A stretch of DNA of 8,739 nt from the NCBI GenBank assembly GCA_900551655.1, contig URWM01000047.1, positions 1-8,739 on the forward strand, given 5' to 3'. Below are positions 1 to 6,457 of the stretch, piece by piece; position 1 is the stretch's first letter; each line of letters begins with the position of its first letter. The translations under genes were made by a program, and so were the position numbers. A model generated the notes under the pieces. That model was not told where the DNA came from and did not search any database. It saw only the letters and a program-made list of their open reading frames with translations. This DNA is from an uncultured Collinsella sp. Its GTDB lineage: Bacteria > Actinomycetota > Coriobacteriia > Coriobacteriales > Coriobacteriaceae.

Positions 1-41
1 CTAAGCCTTCGTCGGCAGCGTCAGATGTGTATAAGAGACAG
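1..41 (+). other. Untrimmed Illumina Nextera adapter (i5 index S508, read-1 tail, Tn5 mosaic end); not genomic
   Basis: Bases 1-8 read CTAAGCCT, which I recognise as the Nextera i5 index S508. Bases 9-22 are the Nextera read-1 overhang TCGTCGGCAGCGTC, and 23-41 are the 19-base Tn5 mosaic end AGATGTGTATAAGAGACAG. All three parts are contiguous and perfect. This is library adapter assembled into the contig, not organismal DNA or a natural Tn5/IS50. Native sequence starts at about base 42. The TAG stop of the leftmost reading frame (bases 3-1 on the minus strand) comes from the index. Confidence 0.98.
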
Positions 42-1473
42 GGTCAGTGGAATTAGTAGAGTCGGCAGGCACAATGCCAAGGATGTGCTCCAGGGTATCG
101 AGCAGCTCATGCGGCATGGTCGACACCACATGAACCTCGGCGCCGCGACTGGTAAGGCTTGCGAGTAAATCGTCACGATGATACTCGTCAAGCGTCATGC
201 CGTCAGCGTTGAACATGAGCTTAGGCACAAAGAGCATAACCCCCGACAGATCTTGCGGCAGCTGCTCCAGGATGTCGCTCGCGACGATGAGGCCGGTCAC
301 GTCCACGTTGCCGCCGAAGTAGCGGTTTTTGATGGCCGTGACGGTGCCGGAAAGGCCCTGTGGAGACTCCACGAAGCGGGCCACGGTATCGCGTGCGCTG
401 GCGCCCGAGAGGCACAGCAGACGCTGGCCACGGGCGGCGATTGCCTCGCGAACGCGGCGCAGGCGTTCGGCATCGGCGGACAGCACGTCATCGGTCTCGT
501 CCAGATACGAGCGGATCATACCGATACCGTCGTAGTACTGTGGGTAGCCGTCGTAGAAATCGGCCTCGGGAGGCTCGATGCCGGCGTCCAGATAGAACTC
601 GTCGCTCATCTGGAAGGTGTGGCGGCCAAAACGCTCGTAGGCGCGGTCCTGGAAGGGGCGGATCATGGCGATAGTCTCGCGCGCCAGCTCGGGCTTGTCG
701 CTATAGGACCAGCTAAAGCGGTTCTGGTGCTTGGTAAAACCGAGCGGCACAATGCCCAGGCTGGTGATCTGCTCATGTTCCTCGCAGTAGCGCAGGGTCT
801 TTTCCAGCTCCTCGCCGTCGTTCATGCCGGGGCACAACACGATCTGCGCGTGAATCTCGATGCCGGCGGCCATGATGGCCTCGAGCACGTCCATGCCGCG
901 CTGGGCGTTGCGGCCCATCATACGACGGCGGACGTCGGGGCTCACGGCATGGACCGACACGTTCATAGGGCTCATGTTGCGTTGGATGACGTTTTGCACG
1001 TCCTCGTCGGTGAGGTTCGTGAGCGTGACGAAGTTGCCCTGCAAAAAGCTCAGGCGATAGTCGTCATCGCGGATGTAGAGCGTGGAGCGACCGCCCTTGG
1101 GCAGCATGGTCATAAAGCAGAACACGCAGGCGTTTACGCAGGTACGCATGCCGTCAAAGATGGGGCCGTCGAACTCAAGGCCCCAGTCCTCTCCCGGGAA
1201 GCGGTCGAGCTCCACGGGGGTGACGGTGTTGTCGCGCGGGTCGAATACCTCCATCTCGACAGTGTCGTCGTCGGCTTCCCAAAGCCATACGATCATGTCA
1301 GTGAGTTGCTCGCCGTTGACCGTGAGCACGCGCATGCCCGGCTCGATACCTACATCCCATGCGGGCGACTCGGGACGCACGTTCTTAACGAGCGCGCCCT
1401 CACCCGGCTCGGGGTCGCGGCTGCGCCCGTAATCGGCCACCTCGGCGGCGTATGCGGGTACGGTCTGGTCCAT
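42..1473 (-). CDS. PDZ / radical-SAM-like / DUF512 protein, 3' end cut off by the contig end
   Basis: This is a member of the DUF512 family (also described as a putative FeS-containing oxidoreductase); its reaction is unknown. About 477 native residues are present. A PDZ-like segment covers about residues 26-75 (LVKNVRPESPAWDVGIEPG, then VLTVNGEQLTD). A radical-SAM-type CxxxCxxC cluster motif (CVNACVFC) has cysteines at 112, 116 and 119. Other family blocks are QIVLCPGMNDG near 210, DEFYLDAG near 291, YPQYYDGIGMIR near 310, and the C-terminal domain with NRYFGGNVDVTGLIVASDIL near 383. The chosen ATG lies 2 nt after the ispH stop. An AAGGAG at 1488-1493 is 14 nt upstream, rather far, so the exact start is less certain; the frame is open further upstream but overlaps ispH. 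The frame runs on through the adapter to TAG at 1-3, adding the false tail [12 protein letters not shown]. The true C-terminus is missing, probably by only a short stretch given the usual family length. Confidence 0.9.
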
Positions 1474-1475
1474 GA

Positions 1476-2360
1476 TTAGCGGCAAAGCTCCTTGATGCGC
1501 TCGACGGCGCGCTCGATGTGTTCTTGCGGGGTGGAAGCGCCGGCGGTGATGCCGATGTGGCGTGCATTGGAAAACCATGCGGCATGGATCTCGGACGCTT
1601 CCTCGATGTGATGCGTGCGCTCGCAGGCGTCCGCGCAGATCTGCGCCAGACGGCGGGTGTTACCCGAGTTCTTTCCGCCCACGACGACCATGCAGTCGCA
1701 GCGGTTGGCAAGTGTGGCTGCTGCCTGTTGACGCTCACTCGTGGCGGCGCAGATGGTGTTGATCACGCGCAGTTCCTGCACGCGCGGCGTGATGGCAGCC
1801 ACGACCTCGGCCAGGTTCTGCGCGGTCTGGGTGGTCTGCACGACGAGCCCAACCTTGCCCTTGAGCGGCAGCGCGTCCGCATCGGCGGCGCAGCTCACGA
1901 CTTGAGCGTCATCGCCGGCATGGCCCAGGATGCCCTCAACCTCGGGGTGGCCCGGCTCGCCAACGACGAGCACGCGGTAGCCCTCGCGCACCAGGCGCTC
2001 GGCCGCCACGTGGACCTTTTTCACGTAGGGGCAGGTGGCATCGACCACGTCGAGGCCACGCTCGCGAGCGGCATCGATGACCTGCGGCACCACACCGTGC
2101 GCGCGAATGATCACGGTGCCCGACGCAGCATCGTCAAGGGTCTCAGCCAGACCGACGCCCGCCTCGGCAAGCTCGCGCACCACGATGGGATTATGGATGA
2201 GCGGGCCCAGAGTGTGGACCTGAGCGTTCTCCCCCGCTTGCGGGGCGGCCGCCAGGGCCATATCGAGCGCACGCTGCACGCCGTAGCAGGTGCCGGCGTG
2301 GGCAGCGATCTCGATGGTGGGGGCGTCTGCCTTGCCGGGCACAGCCTCGGCGGTGTTCAT
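1476..2360 (-). CDS. ispH: 4-hydroxy-3-methylbut-2-enyl diphosphate reductase
   Basis: IspH carries out the last step of the MEP pathway, reducing HMBPP to IPP and DMAPP with a [4Fe-4S] cluster in the cytoplasm. The product is 294 residues, a normal length. The three conserved cysteines are visible: Cys25 (HAGTCYGVQRA), Cys110 (VDATCPYVKK) and Cys204 (NTICAATSERQ). The substrate-binding His56 (LIHNPIV), His88 (RAHGV), and His138 with Glu140 (GHPEVEG) are also present, as are QTTQT and the C-terminal GITAGASTPQEHI. I chose the ATG at 2360 because GAGGAA sits at 2364-2369 with five bases between GAGG and the ATG. An in-frame ATG at 2375 would add five residues but has only a weak site, and one at 2405 would overlap plsC by 28 nt. 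The gene follows plsC by 17 nt and is 2 nt ahead of the DUF512 gene. Confidence 0.97.
   Translation of the reverse strand: MNTAEAVPGKADAPTIEIAAHAGTCYGVQRALDMALAAAPQAGENAQVHTLGPLIHNPIVVRELAEAGVGLAETLDDAASGTVIIRAHGVVPQVIDAARERGLDVVDATCPYVKKVHVAAERLVREGYRVLVVGEPGHPEVEGILGHAGDDAQVVSCAADADALPLKGKVGLVVQTTQTAQNLAEVVAAITPRVQELRVINTICAATSERQQAAATLANRCDCMVVVGGKNSGNTRRLAQICADACERTHHIEEASEIHAAWFSNARHIGITAGASTPQEHIERAVERIKELCR
1488..1493 (-). promoter_or_regulatory. Ribosome binding site of the DUF512 gene
   Basis: AAGGAG on the minus strand lies inside the last codons of ispH, 14 nt before the ATG at 1473. The spacing is longer than ideal. A TTG codon lies in frame between them but too close to the site to use it. 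Coupling to ispH termination, whose TAA lies 2 nt before the ATG, may compensate. Confidence 0.5.
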
Positions 2361-2363
2361 GAC

Positions 2364-2369
2364 TTCCTC
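2364..2369 (-). promoter_or_regulatory. Ribosome binding site deciding the ispH start
   Basis: GAGGAA on the minus strand, with five bases between GAGG and the ATG at 2360. It favours this start over the in-frame ATGs at 2375 and 2405. Confidence 0.65.
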
Positions 2370-2377
2370 GCCCATGG

Positions 2378-3106
2378 CTAGAACCTGCCCGGATGCTCGG
2401 CGCACAGGTCGTCGCGCATGGCGTAGACGCGGTTCATGGCCTCGGACTCAAACCATGCCAGGCTCTCCTTGCGCTTGAGCTCGGCCGGTGCATCGGATAG
2501 CGAGATGGCCTTGCCGGCACGGATCCAGCACTTTTTGGGGCGCATGAGCTTTTTGCCCTTAGGCGTGATATCGGACCAGCCGCAGATGGCGAGCGGGTTG
2601 ACGGGCGCCTTGCCCATCTGGGCGATGAGCGCAAAGCCGCCGTGGACCTCGGGCTTGATCTCGCGCGAGCGGATGCGCGTGCCCTCGGGGAAGATTAGGA
2701 CATCCTCACCGCGTTGCAGAGCATGCTGGGCGGCGCGCAGGCACTTCATGTCGGCGGTGCCGCGCTCGACAGGAATACCACCTACGCGGCTAAAGGCCCA
2801 GCGCACGATCTTGGTCTTGGCAAACTCGGACTTAAAGATGGGACGGATGCGGCGGCCACCAAAGAACAGCGCCGTCTCCACGGCCAGGAGCTCGGCCATC
2901 GAGGTGTGGTTGCAGATGACTACGCTGCCGCGGCCTTCCTGGCGCTCAAACAGCAGGTCGGCGTCCTCGACCTTCCAACGCCACATGAGCTTGGAGAAGG
3001 CCCAAAGGATGGCCATAACCACGACGACAGCGCCGCGGATGAGCGCCGGGAACTCGGCGTAGGGGGCGTTGTAATAGTCCTCGGGCGTCTGCTTAAACAG
3101 GCGCAT
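2378..3106 (-). CDS. plsC: 1-acylglycerol-3-phosphate acyltransferase family (PlsC-like)
   Basis: This is a membrane-associated acyltransferase expected to convert lysophosphatidic acid to phosphatidic acid in phospholipid synthesis. The 242 residues include a hydrophobic N-terminal segment at about 22-43. Acyltransferase block I is CNHTSMAELL at 65-74. Block II is GGIPVERG at 109-116, block III is FPEGTRIRS at 139-147, and the VNPLAI block is near 169. In block I the usual HX4D is HX4E here (His67, Glu72; codon GAG at 2893-2891). Glu is known at this site in the related LpxL/HtrB acyltransferases, so activity is plausible, but substrate choice could differ. The ATG lies 3 nt after the cmk stop behind a near-perfect AAAGGAGGT site. 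Position next to cmk is typical of actinobacteria and Firmicutes. The family is clear, the exact acyl acceptor less so. Confidence 0.92.
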   Translation of the reverse strand: MRLFKQTPEDYYNAPYAEFPALIRGAVVVVMAILWAFSKLMWRWKVEDADLLFERQEGRGSVVICNHTSMAELLAVETALFFGGRRIRPIFKSEFAKTKIVRWAFSRVGGIPVERGTADMKCLRAAQHALQRGEDVLIFPEGTRIRSREIKPEVHGGFALIAQMGKAPVNPLAICGWSDITPKGKKLMRPKKCWIRAGKAISLSDAPAELKRKESLAWFESEAMNRVYAMRDDLCAEHPGRF

Positions 3107-3109
3107 GGG

Positions 3110-3796
3110 CTACCTCCTTTGGTTGATGAGGTCCTCGATTATCGAGACGACCTCGTCGATGGTGTGGGCGGTGGAGTCGACGTGCACGGCGTCCTCGGCG
3201 GACACGAGCGGGGCGACCTCGCGGCTGCTGTCGAGCTTGTCGCGCTGCTTAAGGGCGTCGAGGGTCTCGTCGACCTCGGCTTCGAGCTGCTCTTCGCTGA
3301 GCAGCTGGGCGTCGTTTTGGTGGCGCTGCAGCACGCGGCGACGGGCGCGCTCGCGCGGGTCGGCGGTCAGGAACACTTTGACCTGCGCGTTGGGGAATAC
3401 GACGGTGCCGATGTCGCGACCCTCGGCCACGATATCGCGGTCCTCGGCGGCACGACGCTGGTGGATGAGCATGGCGGCGCGCACGCCCGGGTAGGCCGAG
3501 ACCTTGGAGACGTTGGCGTCTACCTGTGGGGTGCGGATGGCAACCGATGCGTCCTTACCGTCGATAGTAAGGCGCGTGTCCTCGCCGGTGCCGTTGGTAA
3601 AGCGGATTTCGATCTGCTCGGCGAGGGCGTCGATGGCCGCCTCGTCGTCCAGGTCGATGCCGCGGTCGAGCGCGGCGAAGGTGACGGCGCGATACATGGC
3701 GCCCGTGTCGAGCTTGTTAAAGCCCAGCTGTCGGGCGATCTCCTTGGCGATGGTGGACTTGCCGGAACCGGCGGGGCCGTCGATGGCGACGATCAT
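3110..3796 (-). CDS. cmk: Cytidylate kinase
   Basis: Cmk phosphorylates CMP and dCMP with ATP in the cytoplasm and recycles CMP released by lipid and RNA turnover. The 228-residue length is typical of the bacterial enzyme. The Walker A P-loop GPAGSGKS is at residues 7-14 and the nucleotide-binding LDTGAMYRA at 29-37. The conserved AEGRDIGTVVFP is at 124-135, the arginine-rich lid (DPRERARRRVLQR) at 146-158, and the RDKLDSSREVAPL motif at 185-197. The ATG is preceded by AAAGGAAG about 7 nt upstream. The gene follows rluB after a 66-nt gap and its last codons carry the plsC ribosome binding site. The order rluB-cmk-plsC matches other actinobacteria. Confidence 0.98.
   Translation of the reverse strand: MIVAIDGPAGSGKSTIAKEIARQLGFNKLDTGAMYRAVTFAALDRGIDLDDEAAIDALAEQIEIRFTNGTGEDTRLTIDGKDASVAIRTPQVDANVSKVSAYPGVRAAMLIHQRRAAEDRDIVAEGRDIGTVVFPNAQVKVFLTADPRERARRRVLQRHQNDAQLLSEEQLEAEVDETLDALKQRDKLDSSREVAPLVSAEDAVHVDSTAHTIDEVVSIIEDLINQRR
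3112..3120 (-). promoter_or_regulatory. Strong ribosome binding site of plsC, inside the end of cmk
   Basis: AAAGGAGGT on the minus strand, with six bases from GGAGG to the ATG at 3106. The same bases encode the last two Arg codons and the first base of the stop of cmk, so translation of the two genes is probably coupled. Confidence 0.85.
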
Positions 3797-3862
3797 GCAA
3801 TGCTTCCTTTCGGTGGTTGACGTGCTGGTATGGGACGCAGGCGCTGCGGCTTGGCGGGTTGC
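3797..3862 (-). other. 66-nt gap between rluB and cmk
   Basis: This gap holds the cmk ribosome binding site and a weak 5-bp hairpin with a 3-nt loop (3836-3848) without a T-run. I see no convincing terminator or promoter hexamers, so rluB and cmk may still share a transcript. Confidence 0.4.
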
Positions 3863-4834
3863 CTAGCCCGTGTAGCGCTCGCGGTAGGTGTTACGCTTGG
3901 GAGCGGAGCCGTGGCTGCCGTGGTGACGCGTGCGGCTGGCGGGCGTGTCTTGGGGCTTGCCGCCGCGTATGGCGCTGGCCTGCTTGGGCGGGATACCACC
4001 GCTTTTGAGGATCTGCACCTCGCGGTCGGTGAGCTCGCGCCACGAGCCCTTCGCCACGTCCTTGAGCTCCAGGCCGGCAAAGTTACAGCGGTGCAGACGG
4101 ATCACCGGATGGTGGATCTTGCTCAGCATGCGCTTAACCTGGTTTTTGCGGCCCTCGCGGATGATGACCTCCACGGCGGTGGTACCGGGCTTGATGCCTT
4201 GCGGAGCCACAGCTTCAGCCTCGCGCGCGTTAATGACGCGGCAGATTGCCGGCTGGCACAGGCCGTCATCGAGCTCGATGCCACGGCGGAGCGGTTCTAG
4301 ATCGCGGTCGGACAGACTGCCGTCCACGAGTGCCTGGTAGGTCTTATAGACATGCTTGCTGGGGTGCAGCAGGTCCTGTGACAGGTCGCCGTCGGTGGTA
4401 AAGAGCAAAAGGCCCGTGGTGTCGCGGTCCAGGCGTCCCACCGGGAAGAGCCCCGGAAAGCGGTCGCGGGGGACCAGGTCGGCCACGCAAGGGCGCTCCT
4501 GCGGATCGCTCATGGTGGTGAGGTAGCCGGTCGGCTTGTAGAGCATCAAGTACACGGCGCCCTGGTTGAGCTTGACGGGCATGCCGTCGACCTCGATATG
4601 ATCGTGGTCGACGTCGACCTTGGTGCCCAGCTCGGTCGCGACCTGGCCGTTGACGGTCACGCGGCCGTCGGTCATCAGGTCCTCCGAGCCGCGGCGGCTC
4701 GCCACGCCCGCGCGCGCCAAAAAGCGCTGAAGACGCATGGTGTGCGGGTAGACGGGCTGGGTGTCGCCTTTGGGCGCCGTAGCGCCCGCGGCGCGTGAGG
4801 TACACGTCTCCCCTGCTTCGTTAGTCCTCGTCAT
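3863..4834 (-). CDS. rluB: RsuA/RluB-family pseudouridine synthase
   Basis: This protein isomerises a uridine in rRNA to pseudouridine; the RluB-type assignment (23S rRNA) rests on family and on the scpB-rluB-cmk position. It has 323 residues. An S4 RNA-binding domain starts at about residue 33 (MRLQRFLARAGVASRR), followed by YKPTGYLTT near 100. The catalytic motif GRLDRDTTGLLLFT carries the active-site Asp136. The conserved EGRKNQVKRML lies at 227-237. The last ~38 residues form a Gly/Arg/His-rich basic tail. I chose the ATG at 4834, which overlaps the end of scpB by 14 nt, because GGAGG sits 6 nt upstream. It gives a 32-residue polar leader ahead of the S4 domain. The ATG at 4738 starts exactly at the usual S4 N-terminus but has no visible ribosome binding site. 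Confidence 0.93.
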   Translation of the reverse strand: MTRTNEAGETCTSRAAGATAPKGDTQPVYPHTMRLQRFLARAGVASRRGSEDLMTDGRVTVNGQVATELGTKVDVDHDHIEVDGMPVKLNQGAVYLMLYKPTGYLTTMSDPQERPCVADLVPRDRFPGLFPVGRLDRDTTGLLLFTTDGDLSQDLLHPSKHVYKTYQALVDGSLSDRDLEPLRRGIELDDGLCQPAICRVINAREAEAVAPQGIKPGTTAVEVIIREGRKNQVKRMLSKIHHPVIRLHRCNFAGLELKDVAKGSWRELTDREVQILKSGGIPPKQASAIRGGKPQDTPASRTRHHGSHGSAPKRNTYRERYTG

Positions 4835-5549
4835 GCATGTCCTCCGAGGTATCGTCGACAACCAGGGTATCCTCGTCCTCGACTGCCTCAACATCTTCAA
4901 CATCGATATCGATCAGTTCGCGCTCTTCGTCCAGTTCCTCGGCCTGCTCCTCGAGCGTGGACTGAATGCTGCGGCCGCTCAGGCGCTCGCGGATAAACTG
5001 GCGCGACTGCTCGTCGGGGGCAAACTGCTCCAGATCGGGCAGGTCGCGGGTGGAGCGCAGGCCGAACTTTTCCAAGAAGGCGTTGGTCGTGCCGTAGATG
5101 ATGGCCTGACCGCGCTGGGGGTCGCGGCCGAGCTCGCGCACCAGGCCCTTGTCCACGAGCGACGCGATGACGCCGTCGGAGTTGACGCCGCGGATGCCCT
5201 TGACCACCTCGCGCGTCACAGGCTGGTGGTAAGCGATCACGGCTAGGGTTTCGAGCGCCGCTTGCGACAACTTTTGCGTATCCCAGCTCAGCACGTAAGC
5301 CTCGACCACATCGTGGTAGGCGGGGTGCGTAAACAGGCGCCAGCCGCCGGCGACCTCGCGCAGCTGAAAGCCGCGGTTGGCCTCCTCGTACTCAACCTTG
5401 AGCTCGGCGAGCAGCGACGCGCACTCGCCGGGGGCGATATCCAGCGCACCTGCCAGCGCGGGTGCGCTCACGGGGTCGCTCGACACCAGCAGCAACGCCT
5501 CGAGGGCGCCTTTGAGGCTGTTTGTCTCTAGCGTGGAAAGGGTTGACAT
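4821..5549 (-). CDS. scpB: Segregation and condensation protein B
   Basis: ScpB is the KITE subunit that dimerises and binds ScpA in the Smc-ScpAB condensin, which compacts and segregates the chromosome. The 242 residues contain two winged-helix domains. The first covers about residues 10-85 (LKGALEALLLVSSDPVS, then NRGFQLREVAGGWRLFT). The second covers about 95-165, with the family signature QAALETLAVIAYHQPVTR, then IRGVNSDGVIASLVDKGLV and GQAIIYGTTNAFLEKFGL. Residues 200-242 form a strongly acidic tail (24 Asp/Glu of 43) beyond the usual core. The ATG lies 11 nt after the scpA stop, with TAGGAG 8 nt upstream; that site uses the scpA stop codon bases. The 3' end overlaps rluB by 14 nt. Confidence 0.97.
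   Translation of the reverse strand: MSTLSTLETNSLKGALEALLLVSSDPVSAPALAGALDIAPGECASLLAELKVEYEEANRGFQLREVAGGWRLFTHPAYHDVVEAYVLSWDTQKLSQAALETLAVIAYHQPVTREVVKGIRGVNSDGVIASLVDKGLVRELGRDPQRGQAIIYGTTNAFLEKFGLRSTRDLPDLEQFAPDEQSRQFIRERLSGRSIQSTLEEQAEELDEERELIDIDVEDVEAVEDEDTLVVDDTSEDMHDED
4841..4845 (-). promoter_or_regulatory. Ribosome binding site deciding the rluB start, inside scpB
   Basis: GGAGG on the minus strand with six bases to the ATG at 4834, embedded in codons for the acidic C-terminus of ScpB. It supports the longer rluB start and translational coupling with scpB. Confidence 0.75.
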
Positions 5550-5560
5550 GGTTGCCGCTC

Positions 5561-6373
5561 CTATTCGGTGAGCTCGGGGCCCTCGCCGGGCACGTAGGCC
5601 TCGGCGCCCTCGACGCGGTTGATTTGAATGGTTCCAAAGATCTCGTCTTGGCTCAGCGTGAGCGAGCCGCGCTTGGCGAGCTCGAGCATGGCCAGGAAGG
5701 TGACGACGAGCTGCTCGGTCGTGGCGTCGCCGTCCAACAGCTCGCGGAAAGTGCAGGTTTGATGCGCCATGGTAAAGCGGTCGACCGAGGCCACGGTCAG
5801 GTCGAGCGGCACGCGATGCGGTGCGACGTGCTCGGCCTCCAGCAGGAAGGTCTGGCGCTTGCCGTCCAGGTCGGCACAGATGACGGCGAGGCCGCGCAGA
5901 GTAATGCCGGCCAGGTAGTCGGGCATAAGGCCCAGGAACTCGGGGTCGGGGCCGGCCACGCGCGGGTGCATGCGGCTCTCGGCCTGCATGCGCGCGCCAA
6001 GAGCCGCTGCTGCGCCCTTAAACTGCTTGTAGGCAATCAGACGCTGGATTAGGACCTCGCGCAGGGCGTCGCCGTCGAGCGCGCTGAGTTCCTCGAGGTC
6101 TTCGTCGAACTCGTCATCGTCGTCATCGACTTTGCGTGGGGCCTCCTGCGGCACCAGAGAGGCGGCCTTGATGTCCAAAAGGGTTGCCGCGACCAGCAAA
6201 AAGTCGCTCGCCACGTCCAGGTCCAGCGCCTCGATGCGCTCGACCTCGGCAAGGTACTGCTCGGCCACCTCGCTGATCGAGATGGCACCGATATCAACTT
6301 TTTGGCGGGTTACCAGCTGCAGCAGCAGGTCGAACGGTCCGCTGTAGACCTGCGTCGACACGCGATACGACAT
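5561..6373 (-). CDS. scpA: Segregation and condensation protein A
   Basis: ScpA is the kleisin that bridges the Smc heads and binds the ScpB dimer. The 270-residue length is normal. The N-terminal Smc-neck-binding part has YSGPFDLLLQLVTRQKVDI at 10-28 and the kleisin helix FLLVAATLLDIKAASLVP at 58-75. An acidic linker follows (11 of 13 residues Asp/Glu at 83-95), then LIQRLIAYKQFKGAA at 108-122. The C-terminal winged helix that contacts the Smc head is at about 218-253 (VVTFLAMLELAKRGSLTL, then QDEIFGTIQI). A near-perfect AAAGGAGGT (6379-6387) lies six bases before the ATG when measured from GGAGG. It is the first gene after an 84-nt gap and so may be the first of the scpA-scpB-rluB run. Confidence 0.97.
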   Translation of the reverse strand: MSYRVSTQVYSGPFDLLLQLVTRQKVDIGAISISEVAEQYLAEVERIEALDLDVASDFLLVAATLLDIKAASLVPQEAPRKVDDDDDEFDEDLEELSALDGDALREVLIQRLIAYKQFKGAAAALGARMQAESRMHPRVAGPDPEFLGLMPDYLAGITLRGLAVICADLDGKRQTFLLEAEHVAPHRVPLDLTVASVDRFTMAHQTCTFRELLDGDATTEQLVVTFLAMLELAKRGSLTLSQDEIFGTIQINRVEGAEAYVPGEGPELTE

Positions 6374-6378
6374 TTTCG

Positions 6379-6387
6379 ACCTCCTTT
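6379..6387 (-). promoter_or_regulatory. Strong ribosome binding site of scpA
   Basis: AAAGGAGGT on the minus strand, six bases from GGAGG to the ATG at 6373. It fixes the scpA start. Confidence 0.85.
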
Positions 6388-6391
6388 GACG

Positions 6392-6406
6392 GCGCCTTCG
6401 CGGCGC
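6392..6406 (-). repeat. Small hairpin just upstream of the scpA ribosome binding site
   Basis: GCGCC and GGCGC form a perfect 5-bp stem with a 5-nt loop, four bases upstream of the scpA ribosome binding site. It has no following T-run on either strand, so it is not a standard terminator. In GC-rich DNA such a short stem can arise by chance. Confidence 0.35.
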
Positions 6407-6423
6407 GGTTTGGGTGCATGTTA

Positions 6424-6442
6424 CGACCGTTTTGCACGGTCG
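6424..6442 (-). repeat. 7-bp inverted repeat between the site-2 protease gene and scpA
   Basis: CGACCGT and ACGGTCG form a perfect 7-bp stem around a 5-nt loop, starting 15 nt after the stop of the upstream gene. On the minus strand it is followed by TAACATGC rather than a T-run. It could be a weak or factor-assisted terminator, an mRNA-stabilising hairpin or a protein-binding palindrome; the sequence does not decide between these. Confidence 0.45.
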
Positions 6443-6457
6443 ACCTGTAAGTTTACC

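Noticed and set aside
178..1479. 433-codon plus-strand frame opposite the DUF512 gene
   Set aside because: It is the antisense shadow of a GC-rich gene, rich in Ala, Val, Gly and His, with no recognisable domain, and covers a well-supported gene.
1474..1578. Extending the DUF512 protein 35 residues upstream to an ATG at 1578
   Set aside because: The extension lies wholly within the ispH coding region and is Arg/His-rich in the manner of out-of-frame translation; family-like sequence starts after the ATG at 1473.
1518..2381. 287-codon plus-strand frame opposite ispH
   Set aside because: It mirrors ispH, whose three cluster cysteines and full set of family motifs show which strand is coding.
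2714..3820. 368-codon plus-strand frame opposite plsC and cmk
   Set aside because: It spans two real genes and the junction between them, has no family motifs and has shadow-like composition.
3836..3848. 5-bp hairpin between rluB and cmk as a terminator
   Set aside because: The stem is short, the loop is 3 nt and there is no T-run on either strand; such stems are frequent by chance at this GC content.
6418..6423. TAACAT on the minus strand as the -10 box of a scpA promoter
   Set aside because: It matches only four of six consensus bases and has no acceptable -35 hexamer at 16-18 nt spacing.
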